DNA of 64,000 nucleotides from Enoplolaimus lenunculus. Taxonomy: Eukaryota; Nematoda; Enoplea; Enoplida; Thoracostomopsidae. The notes below the pieces were generated by a model. That model made no database searches and was not told where the DNA came from. It worked only from the letters and a program-made list of their open reading frames with translations. The position numbers were made by a program, and so were the translations under genes. Shown piece by piece: positions 1 to 13,004 of this stretch. Within the stretch, counting starts at the first letter, position 1; each line of letters starts with the position of its first letter. The DNA lies in the NCBI GenBank assembly GCA_030248215.1, contig JASANG010002592.1, positions 124,001 to 188,000 on the forward strand, read 5' to 3'.

Positions 1-3000
1 ACTAAAAGAGAATAAGCGTTTGCGACAATTTGAGCCAAAAATTCACCTTACTTCAGTATGCATAGTCTTTGATTAATATCTTGGGAATTAATCAAACATA
101 ACATGAAACATTGTTATACACTCTTTTGTTGAAATAATGGCAGCAATTTTAACTATGAAGTGATTTGCCGTCTCTTGCACACTTTCCTCGTAAAGTTTTC
201 AAAATTGGCAGATTTTGGCATAACCTAAACTTAGGATTACTCTTGGGTTTTAGCATTGAGTTAACTTCAGCTATAGGTTTACGCTTAGATTTTAGTTTGG
301 ATAATACAAGAGCCAATTGATACGGTTGGTTTTAGTGTAAGTTTGGTAGCAAAGATAATGCGAACAAAAGCATATATCTTTTCTGGTTGTGTCATGTGGA
401 GTAAACCGGATTCGATGTGGGTTTGTTGTTTGATGACGTCACGGAAACGGTTAGTTGTAGCTTATTGGAGAGTACGAAAATACGTGTTCCGAAACTTGAC
501 TATATTTCTATTCAAAATCAAGTTTTCAAAGTTTGCAACCAGTTTCTGTTGCTGAACTTTCATGGATTTTCTTCACAGCATCTAACAATGTGCCCCCAAT
601 TTTAGGTTCGATTAACAATTATTCTGATAAGTTGCTTCAGTATAGTGATCTGAAAGAGCCATTATGCCACAGTTATTATATAATATTATCTACCACAGCA
701 TAACGTCGATATCGTTTTTAAAGGTTCAGTTGTTATTTGAGTAGCGAAAATAAAGGTTATTTCGAGTTTATTAAAGAAATAAATAATGTTATCTACCACA
801 GCATAAGGTCGACAGGGCTGACCGAAGTTTTCACATTGTAGCACAAATGATTTATATATGTTGTTTCACCGACGCCGACAGATTAATTCAAATACTTAAA
901 ACTGAAATTTTGAATCGGAAACCACTTTTTAGAGCAATCCTGGGTGTGAAATAAGCTTGCTTAAGTGCCAGCACCGACTACTCTCAATTTGGCAAAATTG
1001 TAATAAAAATATTAAACCAGTCAACCCCAGAGCCACTACTGCAAAGGAGATGGGGGCGGCATCGCCTCAATGCGAACAACTTCGTGCTTCCCCATCCGAA
1101 AAATTCATAGACAGAATTAAATGTGAATTCTACGTTTAGCAAAATTCAACACTATAACACTTCTAGATTGCGAAATCATTCAACGCACAGTGGAATATTT
1201 TTTCCAAAAAAAGATATTTACAAAATGCTAAATTTGTTATTTTTACAGAATAAGATGCCGAACTTGAACAATAACGTTCAATTCATGTACTTTAAATTTC
1301 ATTGCGCACTATTCTTTAACTTCGTAAATGTAATGCTACTTGAGAAATGTTCGCAAACAGTTATATACTACGAACCGTTTGAATATCTTGAGTGCATTCA
1401 CTCAACCATATTGTCGCCATTGTTAAGTGGATTGGTAGGTGCAGTTGCGACCGTGACAACAATCTGCGAAATATGTATCGGAAATTGCATTGTATTAATT
1501 AACTATTTAAAGCAATATTGAAATTTGCAACTTAAATTAAGAAATTATGGTTAGCAGATGGTTACATATTGAGTTTCAAGGAATTTAAACCTAACGGAAA
1601 TTTCTGACCATACTCGTGCATTATTTAACAATGCACCTAGAAAGAAAACAACAACATTTATACTATTACAGGTTTCAAAAATTTTGAGACATAAATTTTT
1701 CTGCAGTATGTATATGATCTTTATGTAAGTCTACCAAAATACGGACCACACACTCTTATTACTGTCCCGCATATTATTTGAGTCACTAGAGAACCGTTAT
1801 CGGTCGGAGCAAAAATTTCACACAGTAGTATTTTTAATTGTTTCCAATTATTGTTTCCTAGTTCCTGAAAATTCTTTTTCAAAACAGGTGATACATTCTA
1901 AGTCACAAAAACACTGCAAATCTGCCGGAATGAGAATGAACAAAATGGTTGCCGAAATTTCAGCTGGAACCTAAACACAGTTATATCCGTAGCACTATTT
2001 ACCTGTGCTATATCGAGTGAAGTTTGCTTGGTGTTGGAAAAAAACTAAATTCGAAATTTGGCGAAACCCACAACGGTCCATAGCTTAAATCTGTGTTGTA
2101 AATTTTTTAAATTTTAAAATATTCAATTTCAAATCGATTACATTGAAGTGGACTGTATTTGAACGCAGTATACATTCAAATTTCAAGTGTGTACTGCGTG
2201 TCTGAATTACAAGATACTGTTTGCACTCTGGTTCCATCGATTCTCAACAACTACACTTGACCTTTGCGTTTGATTCTTCTCTGTGTCACTCGGGCGCCGT
2301 GAAACGCTCATTATTTAGCACCTGGATATTTGTGCTGCAATGATTGTATCCGGTAAATATAATAATTATTTTGAAGTTTTGTAACCAAAGAATGGTATAT
2401 TAAGGTTACGGAAGGATAAGATTTCAGTAAAATTTTATTGTAAATGCTAAAGGATTAGTTGTGGATTAATTTTCTTGTTTGAACCTCAAACGATTAAAAA
2501 TGCTTGAACTGAAGTGGAACATTTTGCTTAAAATTACAACTTACCTTCGCGTAGCTTTAAAATAAGCTAAACGAAAGATAATATTGATCGGCAACTATAT
2601 CACAAGAAAATAAGGCACGATAAGATGTTAATTTTGAAATTAATGTTTTTATGTTCCAATCAACCCTTGCTACACGACGAGGACAATTCTGTCTTCTTGA
2701 CCAATGACTGAACCCCAAATCTATTTCAGGTCCAGCTTTTAACAGGCTATTTAAACCAAACCTCCAAAGTGACCATCGTAAATAGCCACTTAAAAGCGAT
2801 CTTCAAAACGCATTCGTACACGGCACGAGGATTGTCTAATCGTAGTTCAGATTTAACAGCAAACTTCAATTAAAGCTGGAACAATTGCAGATTGTAACAC
2901 ACTGGTCAGCGACGTTTAAAGATCGTTCAGAGGATTGTAGTAAATCCCTTTTGACAAGGCATAAAGCTGTTGGCAATTTTAATCTTGTTAATCGCTTTTT

Positions 3001-3514
3001 GTTGGGTGGTGAACGTCTACTTGTGCCGAGATAAAGTGTGCGAAATGCAACTGGTCATTTTGCAGTCTCAAATGTGATCGTTAGTTGTTGAACTATGATT
3101 GTGTTGTAAAGTTTCTGTTAAACTGTTCTATGTATACAGATTTCAAGTTGCAGACAAAATTAGCAATATGTATGTGTACTCTGAAGGCCGTATGCTGTTA
3201 GTATTCTTGGTTGAGATTTCCCCAATTGACACTGTTTCCCCACAAGAATATTATTTTAAAATGGTTACTAATCACAAAATTGAATTTTTGGTACTGAACA
3301 AATTAGAAGTTTAAGTTTTTTCACTTTGCTCTGTTTGGCACACGTGTCGCAGGTATCTTGCAGAATAGGTGCAAAATTTTATAAAAATAAATTAAACTCA
3401 AGTAGAGTTTGAATTTCACGGTTATATCATTAAACTTTGGACGCAATATCGTTGTACAGCCATCGATTCACTTTGAGTTTACATTATTAATTTAATTCTA
3501 AACGCAACAAATGT
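1..3514. other. Non-coding, AT-rich; nothing recognised
   Basis: The longest open frame (1123-1521, plus, 132 codons) is AT-rich, has no recognisable motif and no splice or family support. No clear repeat ends were seen apart from TTAGG-like scraps near 230-300. Confidence 0.6.
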
Positions 3515-3722
3515 ATGTAGCACCTATTACAAGTTGGTGATAAATCTTGTAGTTTTCAAGCCGGTGAATGGCAAAGTTCGAAATTCAACACATTTTTCGC
3601 ATCTAATTTGTCCTACTACTGAGCCAATTTTGAAATATGCACTAGCAGTAGTTCGCCAGCTAGAAAACATATCGCTAGTTGATGATAAGTGCCAGCCATG
3701 TTTGAAAATATGCGCCTAGTAC
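3515..3722. mobile_element. MITE family J, diverged copy
   Basis: Shares the ordered blocks AGCACCTATTAC, TTTTTCGCATCTAATTTGTCC, GCCAATTTTGA and GATGATAAGTGCC with the 35.5-kb element. Left terminal repeat is lost. A 61-codon frame here is a by-product. Confidence 0.65.
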
Positions 3723-4721
3723 TGAACATCGCAATATAAAAGTGATGCGAAAAATTCTTCCCAAACTGTTTCTAACAAGGACAACTGCGGCAACCGAAGC
3801 AATTTTGTAGAATTTGATTGAAATTTCAAAATTTTTGTTCATAAAGTAAACAATTCTTCAAAAAATCTTTTATGCAATCTTAAATTGTTATACGACATAA
3901 TCGTGATATATACTTCCTCCAAAAGATTTTTTTTCAAACCGCTTGTCAATGTGCGCTTCGTGACTAGTTTTTTGAATTTTAGGATTCCGTCTTGGCACTA
4001 GATGTATTTACTATTTTAGTTAAATTCTCTGGGTATCTACAAACCCACAAACCGTTCTAGCAATGCTCAACTTTATTAAAATCATCTTTTTCGAATAAAA
4101 ATTACTGATTAACCATGTTTAGGCGTATAGAATTTGAAAATATCATGTGTTGCATTTTGCATATAAGCTCAGGGTCAACCACTACTTCAGTAAGATATAC
4201 AGCAAAAAACCTGCGATCAGTAATAGTTGGTTCGCTATTTTCGTGCATTTTGTCAGTTTTGAATAATTGGCAGTTCGCTCGTTTACCGAACATTTTCATT
4301 ATGACTGCGTATCAGCCTTCCTAGTCGATGTGGTTTGCGTGACCGTAGAATTAATTTACACCCGTTTACTGTCGCGCAACAAGGGAATTGGTCTGCCAGG
4401 GTTCAATTTTCGCGATAGACATATATTTTTCAACTCTGAGTGCCAGGGCACGGCGTTGAAAACTTTCTTATGACACGCTGCAATAGTTGTTTGCGTTTCG
4501 CGTTCCATTTTTTGTTGCAATGCTGTTCGGAAACAAACTTGAGTTACCTTTTAAGACACGCAGTCTTGCACGCGAATAGAATACCAAATAAACTAATAGT
4601 GAACTCTGTTTAACTAATCTACCAGCATTGGAGCAATTGTAATGATTCCATGCAGACCAAATATTTTCATATCAACTGAAAATTTTTCTTAATTCCATAT
4701 CATCTGGAGTGAATAATAAAA

Positions 4722-4825
4722 CAAGAGTGTGCAACTGGATGCATTCTGTGTACAAAAGAACGTACCCAACACAGGTTGCGTTTTTCGCTTACCCCATCCT
4801 TATTTAGAGGGGTTCTTGATGCAGG
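4722..4825. mobile_element. MITE family C, left-end fragment
   Basis: ACAAGAGTGTGCAACTGG, then AGAACGTACCCAACACAGG and GTTGCGTTTTTCGCTTACC match the left third of family C. The rest is absent. Confidence 0.7.
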
Positions 4826-5034
4826 TTCTTATGATATGATACGTTGTAGCAAAGCAACTCTCTCCTTTTATTACGATAGCATTTTTCTGGTGAAGGTTTA
4901 CGTACTATGCTAATTAAATCTATTTCATTTTTATCGTCTCTAATTGAACAAGTGGCTTTAAAAGGTTTCTTAAAAAGTAGTAAATTTTAAGAAACGACCA
5001 CAATTACGCTACCGGAATTTTTAATTCCTTTAAA

Positions 5035-5112
5035 AGTTTACCGTACCCAGAACCGGAAGATGAAAAATACCTTAACTGGAATTGGGACCGGAATTCCGAT
5101 TACACCCTGAAG
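5035..5112. mobile_element. MITE family G-like fragment
   Basis: AGTTTACCGTACCCAGAACC, GGACCGGAATTCCG and ATTACACCCTG. Carries the ACACCCTG terminus and the CCGGA-rich end of family G, reversed. Confidence 0.45.
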
Positions 5113-5159
5113 CTAACTGTTTACCGATGCACGAAACGTTGTTCTAGTGTCGGTGTGTA

Positions 5160-5240
5160 GAGTATCCTTAGGATTTAGACTAATTTTTCTGCTTAGGCTT
5201 AGGCGCACGATTAGGTTTTATTTTGGTTGAAATTCTTACA
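5160..5240. repeat. TTAGGC-like remnant (family A/B)
   Basis: GACTAATTTTTCTGCTTAGG followed by CTTAGGCGCACGATTAGG. Matches the interior of families A/B, but no terminal repeats remain. Confidence 0.55.
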
Positions 5241-5879
5241 CTGTGGCTATATTAAACTTGCATTAGTGTAGAAGTTGGGGATTAAAAAAGTACCTACCAA
5301 TCTTGGTGCAACATTCGATATATTTATTCTTGATAACTTGTGCTATTTTCAATAAATTTTCGCAATTTTAAATTTCTATGGTGACCAGAACCAATGCAGT
5401 TAGCTATAGCAACCGCAATCCAGTGTATTTCATTATTTCAGAGTAGATCTTGTCAATTTCCGCCCTAATTAAGTCCCAACAGGATATTGACTTCGCAATC
5501 CGCTGCTCGATTTCTATTTAAGCGTATTTGGTATCAAACTGACTTAGAATTTCAGGTTTGAGCTACTGAAGGATCTGTAATAGAATGGTGATGACCGAAT
5601 GAAATGTTTCGCCGTGCTGATTTCCGATTATTCTTCGACATCATATAATGATTACCTAGCTACGATAATGTCATGGTTTTGACTTCCCTAAGGACGGCGT
5701 TTTAATTATACGCTATCAGGCTTAAATAGAAACTTTTGTGCTATTTCCTGTTTACCCGTTCATCTTTGTATTAACGCAGCTTATACTTTTCATTGTGTTT
5801 GAAACATTATCGTTTGCTCGTGTGATTTTAAAGATTGTCAGCAAAAGTGTAAGAAATGTTCCGCCACATATACTTGTTG

Positions 5880-6056
5880 CACTGTAAATTCCAATGAGTT
5901 TATTTCAGATCTCAGAATTCTGAATTGATTGAACTGTTTCTGAGTTAATTAATCATCTCACAGTGAGATAATATTTACTGTTATTAACTCAAAAATAACC
6001 AGAAATAACTTATTCACTCAGAGCTGATTAATCAACTCGTTGCAATTTACAGCGTG
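5880..6056. mobile_element. MITE family I (CACTGTAAATT ends)
   Basis: Left CACTGTAAATTCCAATGAG, right (reversed) CACGCTGTAAATTGCAACGAG. AT-rich interior with GAGTTAATTAATCATCTCAC and its inverted partner. About 177 bases, single copy here. Confidence 0.78.
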
Positions 6057-7809
6057 TGCGGCGCCGGACGGTAACTTGTGCGAAGTCACAGGTTAAAAAT
6101 TAAATCAATTTTTGCATGTCGTCTGCTGTATATAGTAACCCAAATTTAGTCTCGCTCGGCCAAAATCTCATTCTTCTATCACAATAAGCGTGTAATTATT
6201 CGTATTTAATCTAAGATGCATATTCGGCTTACCGCTAATTCGACCAACAGTAAGATATAAGTTAAGTTTCTCTGGTGCTTTTTTGATTCAAAGACATTCT
6301 CACACGAATGTATATTAATTTATGAAATTTTCACATCCCAGTCGAAAAGTTCTTAAATTTTTAAGCATAGTTTTACTAAATAGCGTTGGTGTCTATGCAA
6401 TATTCCATTTCGAGAAAGTATAAATCAAGGTTTTGCAAGTGAAAAGTGTTTTTTGACCTGTAGAATACAGAAAGCGTCTGTACTAATTTCTTCAAGAAAT
6501 TGCACATTGGATGTATTTATTTCCTTTCCTCCTTTGTAAACGCCTCAGGTGGTACAACATTTAATTATAAAAATAAACACGAAACAAACGATTTGAAACC
6601 AAAGAACGCTTAGATCCTCGTATAAGTGTAACTTTTTGGCACTCTAGCGTCATTTTGTACGAGTAAACGTTATAACTAAAACCGAAAACAGACCAGATGT
6701 TAAAATTAAATCAAACTGAACAATTCAATTAGCAACATTCAGAGTTGCGTGTCTTTTCAAAATATTGCGTATCTGTTCAAAATATGAAATTTCTGGACGA
6801 GTTCACAGGTATTGGTCGAAAGAAACGATTGCAAGTTATTGGCAGAGTCAGGCGCTTTAAAATAATTAATCAATTATATGTCAAATTTGACTATTGGCCG
6901 AGTGAGAGTACTGTGTAACGCTCATTCTTAAACTAAATATTTTACAAATTTTGAATCAGAATTAGGCTGAACTAACTTTAAACATGAAAGTGAATAATAC
7001 AATGGTACGTTTTCAAAGCGGTTTGGCCGTCATTAAAACTTTGAAATTGCCAAAAATTTCACGTTTTACAAAGCAAAATTAAATGTACCGAGCATAGTAC
7101 GAAACAGTAAACATAAATTTTGTTTTAACCAGACACTTAACGAGTTTTTAATACCCACAATTAAAGTAGAAAGTATGCAGAAAAACTATATTGTACGCGC
7201 ATCTTATGACATTTACGCTTGCCTGAGATAAAATATTTCATTCTAAATTATTTTATCAATGTGAGAAGTCAACTTTGAACAGAATTGTTCAATAATATTT
7301 TGTGTAGAAAATTGAGTAAAATTATATAGAGACGTTTGTGAGCACAATGGTAGTCCGTTGTTTTCACGGTAGTTTCGGGAACTAAAACTTTTGTTATATA
7401 TTTTTAATACCCGTATAAAGTTTGCTGACAATTCAACAGCTGTTTGTTCCGGAGAATTGCGTGAAACTATTAAAATTTCTTGAGCGTTTCTAAGACTATT
7501 TATAACAAATTTTGATGTTTTCCTTTCGTAAATTCGATTTTATATGCCATAAAAACGGTCTCAATAGGCACATCAATTTATTTAGGCGTCTGTTTTTAAA
7601 CATTTAATACCAGAAATATCAAACGGCGAACTAATAGAAAATTCAGTGCATGGTTGTTTTCTGTAAAATTTTCCATAGTCCAATTTTTGTGATCGAATGG
7701 TGCAGTAGCGAATTCAGAAACTATTAATGGAAGAGACTGTGCGATATATTCATGCATAATAGTGAAAAATGCTCGCAAAATGGTACATATTTTTGGTGTT
7801 CATCGCTGT

Positions 7810-8013
7810 GGCTAATGTAAAAGAACAGGGGCGGAACAGTATTATAAGCGTATTCCTAAGCCTAAGCCTAAGCCAAAGCCTAAGCGTAAGAACGAGCGTA
7901 TTCCTAAGCCTAAGCATAAGCCTAAGCCAAACAAAAAAATTAGTCTAAAGCTTAAGCTTACTCTATTCTAGTCCCACAGAAAAATGTTCCGCACCTGATC
8001 TTTACATGGACCA
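7810..8013. mobile_element. MITE family A (TTAGGC-filled, GGGGCGGAACA ends)
   Basis: Inverted ends GGCTAATGTAAAAGAACAGG and GGTCCATGTAAAGATCAGG, both followed by GCGGAACA with a mismatch. The interior is a string of degenerate CCTAAG-type hexamers (complement of CTTAGG, i.e. TTAGGC units). About 200 bases, no coding capacity. Full-length relatives lie at 58899-59108 and 36249-36427. Confidence 0.85.
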
Positions 8014-8364
8014 TTGCTGTTGAGTTGCATAAGTCTGATATACCGATTTGCATCTGCCAGTGAGACTACGGTATATAAGAAATTTGTTATGGTTCGTTAA
8101 GAATAGCCATTTGGCTAATTTTTAGGATCTATAAGTAACATTTTTGTTTACTTTTTAATCCTGTGTAACCCGTTTTCATAAGGAATTGCAATGATTGTGA
8201 GCTCATAGTGTTTTTCAGAAGAAAATCTGAATCGTACGCCGTCAATGACGGATCCATCAGCATCTCGACAAAAATTATATAGCGTCAAATTGCTGTTCTG
8301 CGCTGTTTATTTCTCTGTTTTATACACAATAGTATAAGCACGCTTTTAAGTTTCGAACGCATCT

Positions 8365-8537
8365 TTATTTGTCCCTGGAGTCATTTATGCGCTACAATTA
8401 CGTATAATAGACATTTATGGACTCTAACAAGGGTTTAAGGACTCTACCCGCTTACGGACTCTTATTAGGGATACGGACTCCTGTTAATTGGGACTCAAAA
8501 TGAGGACCCTCCTCTGATTTTGGTCACTACAGTATGT
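8365..8537. mobile_element. Repeat family D (CTGTAGTGACC end, GGACTCT repeats)
   Basis: Reads GGAGTCATTTATGCGCTAC through ATTTATGGACTCTAAC and TTACGGACTCTTATTAGGG to TTTTGGTCACTACAGTATG. A second copy at 59520-59700 follows the same order. One end is CTGTAGTGACC; the other is not sharply defined. Confidence 0.8.
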
Positions 8538-8879
8538 GTCAAAAATAAGTGTATTACCTCTGACATTTTGACCAGCCCATTTTGAGATCCTGGATCCGCC
8601 ACTGTGCACCGTTATTGGTTTTTGCTTGAAAACGAAGTATTGCGGTTAAGGTTTCACAGGAATTGATATACAGGTTTATTAATGCAGGCTGTATGTTTTG
8701 TTTGGTTAAATACCGTTCAAGAAACGCTAAACTTTCTTTAGCCAATACGATTATTGTTAAATCAAAAATGTTTGAACAGTTCGTCCAATTAAAATTCAGC
8801 AATCCCTCAAATTTGATTGGTTATAATGCGACTTCTAAAATTACCATTCCGGGAGAACTCAAGCATGGAAATTAAATCT

Positions 8880-11800
8880 CGTGCACTTCAATTTGCAATT
8901 ATACTTTCTCGGCGTTGTTGTGCTACTCAGCGATCAATTTAGTTCGTTGAACTTTCAGTACTTATAATACATTGAGTTAAATGGTGTGGTTGCTTTTTTA
9001 CGCGTTTGAAGCCGTTTTTCAGTGCTTAGCTCTTTAGCATTTATATAGTTTACAAGCAACGATTTCCAAACGCCATAGGCCCTTGAATGAAGCTGGTTGC
9101 TATTAGGTAGCTTAATGAGCTCTGATCTACACGTGCGTGTCGTGATAAAGGAAGTATAATTGCCCGATGAAAACGTGTTATTAAAGGAATGGTTTAAGCC
9201 TACTTGTTATAAATCAGTTGTTATCACAGCGCATATTCGATATTTAGAGATTCAAAGATTTATAGATTTTAATATTGTGATGGTGTTCCGTTTTATTATG
9301 ATTTTTTGCCGAAATGTTTATTTAGTTGAAAGTATTTGAATGAAAAAATGTAAAATTAATTTTTTCTGGAAGCCTATGCACTCGCTTCGAAGAAATGCTA
9401 TTTAAAGCAAAAAAGAACGATAACATATTTTGGACAACTATTAGCAATTATAGTTCAAAAGTTTATACCTCTCCGGAAGTGCTTAAGCATACTTGCAATT
9501 ATACATTTTACCTTAAAATCATTCTTAATTTATTTTCAAAATATCTTTTTGATGCTTCGTTAATTACTAGCGGAAGTTGCCGGAAGCTAGTTTATTGTAG
9601 ATTTACGCTTTTCTCAAACTAATATCTTGCTGTAATTTTTGTAAAAGCCAAGCATTACGAACAGAAAGCCCATTTTAACTCCCTGACGCAAATAGAGAAC
9701 ATTTTGGCCGGAAATTCTTCCAAGTTCTGAATAGTTTTTCTTCGAGGTTACCATTCGCTTGAAACAAGATTATTTCTTAAACCTGCCATAAAATTAAACG
9801 GTTAAATCTTGACTTTTGTTAACAAATGCGTTCCAACCTCAACAAAACACGTCTTTAAGTCTGTATCAGGTTTTCAATGCAAATCCTACAAGTAGGCCCA
9901 AGCTCTGTGAAACACTGATTCCATTGGTTTGTGTCAAGGCATGGTTATTTTTGAGCACAATTTCCATAAAACGTTTCAGTTTCATAACAAGCTTTACACG
10001 TCGATTTACCGCCGTTCTATCATTTTGCTACGAACGCTTAATTACCTTTGTGTTCGTTTCAAGAAAACAATATGGTCTGCAAATGGTAAAGCTATGAAAA
10101 ATTAAAACCCGAACCGGTGAAAACCATTCTATCGGTGCAGGCTGTATAATGCAGACGCAGGTTTGATCTGATATTTTTTATTATTTATAAGCGACGTGAA
10201 AGGACACAAAAAAGCTGTACGGGCGTCCGTAGCAAATTTATATTTCGGGGACACCGAATATTTTGTTGGACCCCTACAAATTCAAGATCGTTTACTTTAA
10301 AACAGAGTCTATTAGGGGGGCGCCAGCCGAATTTTGGGGGCACGGACCCCCAATGCCTCCCATGGGCATGTCGTTGGAAAACCGTATTGCTTTCTTTACC
10401 TACGTTTGCTATAGCTCATGTAAAATTAAAACGGCAGTTAATTCTTGTGTTTTAAACCTAGGCACCGGCATGAAACGGTGATAGTTGTGTTAGACGTGAT
10501 TGTCCCACATCCTTATTGAATTATTTTTCTAGTGGCGTTTCGTTTAATTTTATCGGTTAATTTTTTTAGGGTCTTCACCAAAATGACACTCGGTATGTGT
10601 GGATCCCAGCAAATATTTTTGACTACGAATTTATTGGTAATTCAGGACACTAAGCAAACAGGCGATGTTCTCAATTATAAAAAGTTTTCCAAAACCAGTC
10701 AATGAAAGCTTGGATTAAAACATGTCAATCGCCGAGTTGTTAGGCGTCGAATTGTTGCGATACCTAGTACATACCACACACTTTGGAAGTTAACTTTTAT
10801 GACGCTTTATACGGAATTACCGCTTTTACAACACTGGCTACTGAAAACACAAAATATCACTTTCAAGAACATTTTTCGGCCAGCCTTGCGACCATTATAC
10901 AGTATGTAGTTTGATTTGAATTTCTGTCTTCTTCGGTTTTCCAGTAGTAAATGACATTAACGGCAAACAATGACAAGCTAACATTTCTTAAGTCATAACT
11001 TGCGTATCATTTTTAATTTATTTCTACAGTGTATGATTTAGGTCTGTTCAAGCGGCTGTGTGATCATATTTACCCCGTTTAAGAACAGTTTTACTTTAGC
11101 CATAAGCAAATTTCAAAATACACAAGTGTAGTATTTCGTCTACAACTTTTATTTTAAACAAATATTTTGAATGTTGTCAAAAATCGCCAGATGTCACAAA
11201 TACGTTGGCTATTGAGAAAACTTCCAGTGGAGGGGGCTGCGATTTGAATGTAATTTAATCCACCCACAGCGCTTTACACGCAACGCTTCGGGGGTCAGAC
11301 TGCAAAAATGTATTTTGCTATTTTCCTGCGCATGCAGCCTGCGTGGTCAGAGCTCTGATTAATGCGCTTTGTTTAAAATGGATAAAACCACTTTCAAACG
11401 TCTTAATCAAAGAATACATTTGAAGGACTCAATAACTTTAACGTAAGCCGGTAACGAAAATTTTGCCATATTTTACTATAGTTAGCGGTGATTTATTTAT
11501 TGCATTGCAAATCTAATCCGGTACAGCTATGCAATTTAGGAATAGGATTAACCGTAGAAAATTATAAAAACTCAAAGTTTTGGACGAAGTTTTAGATCGC
11601 AATTGAACTCATCTTTATAAGCTAAGTCGTTGTTAGGTTGTACACCAGTCAAATATATTTGCAGATTGCACTCGTTAAGAACAACGAACAAATATGACTT
11701 CTACTGAAAACTGCATTGGTTATCAATTGTTCAACCGGAAATATGTAACTTTGACAAAATATGTACCTCTATCTTTGCTGAAATAATGTGAAATTTTATT

Positions 11801-12840
11801 TTTGTTCCAAAAACGTTTTGCAGGCTGGACTTGTGCATTGTACTGGTTTTAATTGCAATCCAGTGGTGGAACCAGGATGTTCCGGTGAGGGGAGAATACT
11901 TTGTTCCAAATTTTTGCAGTTGTAAACCGCGTTGTTAGCAATTTTTTTCGATATATTTAAATAGATCTACTGCGCCACAGGCGAAAACTTTTTTAAATTG
12001 GTGCTATAACTTTGCCATATTTCTCGTCTGTTTTGCTAGAACACACATTGTGAGCATTAGATAAACTGCTCGGATCGCAAAACTTTCAGCACGACAGACT
12101 TGGTGAAGGTATACATACCCATATCCCTGAAGGTTCTACTGTTGCGATCAACGATACTGTGACCGGAAGAAGTTGCAAGGAATACTCTATTTGCATTGAA
12201 AATTTCATGCGCTATATCCCATTATTTTACAGCCATTATTTTCAGTTAGTTAGGAAACGTTTCGCTCGGTTACACTACCTTAAATAAATTTGTGAATGTG
12301 CGAGTGGTACTTAAAAGCTACGATAAACTGAATATTTTTCAAAAACTGTCGAAATTTTATAAACTTCTATCTCACAACAAATATATGCACTTTCAAGTCT
12401 TTAGTTATCATTGTCATATACGGCAGTGTCGCGGCCTATACGAATTCTCAGCTTTTAAAACTACATCAAAATTCACCATTTCAAAGACATCCATAAAATT
12501 GTCGCTACATTTTGCTGCAACCAGAGAACCGCTTCGCCAAAATATATTTAACACAAACCGACACACAAATGGTTCCTTTATACGCCGGATGTCACAAAGA
12601 GGGGTCTGATTGCCCAACCGTCGCCCGTTAACAACACGACAAGGTTTATGTGGTGTTATCAGTGGCACCCAACATATGTTGTTTCGTTGCGGTGGTACGC
12701 ACTCTGTATTGTTTACTCATAGTTTGTTGTTTTTTGTCAGTGTCAGAACTGAAATGTTTAGGATTAGCGATTGGGTACAAGTTGTTGTAATTAAATTGAA
12801 TTTGGTTACATTTTTAGAACGTTAACTCAAATGTTCGGCT
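8880..12840. other. Non-coding stretch with scattered GC-rich repeat scraps
   Basis: No convincing gene. The patch at 10220-10380 (GGGGGCACGGACCCCC, CCTCCCATGGGCATG) is GC-rich and resembles a decayed transposon. A family M tip lies at 11861. Small frames (9816-10097, 12292-12609) lack any family signature. Confidence 0.55.
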
Positions 12841-13000
12841 GATGTAAAGATCAGAGCGGAACGTTTTTCTACTGGACTGCCATAGAGTTAGCTTAAGATT
12901 TAGGCTTAGGCTTAGGTATAAGCCTCATTTCTACGGTTAGGCTTAGGCTTAGGAATATGTTTATACTAGTGTTAATGGCCCTGGTTTGTACATTGGCTAA
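12841..13000. mobile_element. MITE family A copy
   Basis: Starts GATGTAAAGATCAGAGCGGA, has two internal clusters of GGCTTAGGCTTAGG and ends GGTTTGTACATTGGCTAA. Opposite orientation to the 7.8-kb copy. Confidence 0.85.
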
Positions 13001-13004
13001 ATGT

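Noticed and set aside
1123-1521. 132-codon open frame, plus strand
   Set aside because: AT-rich, Leu/Ile/Asn/Phe-heavy, no domain, signal or neighbour support; length expected by chance in AT-rich DNA of this size with unusual luck.
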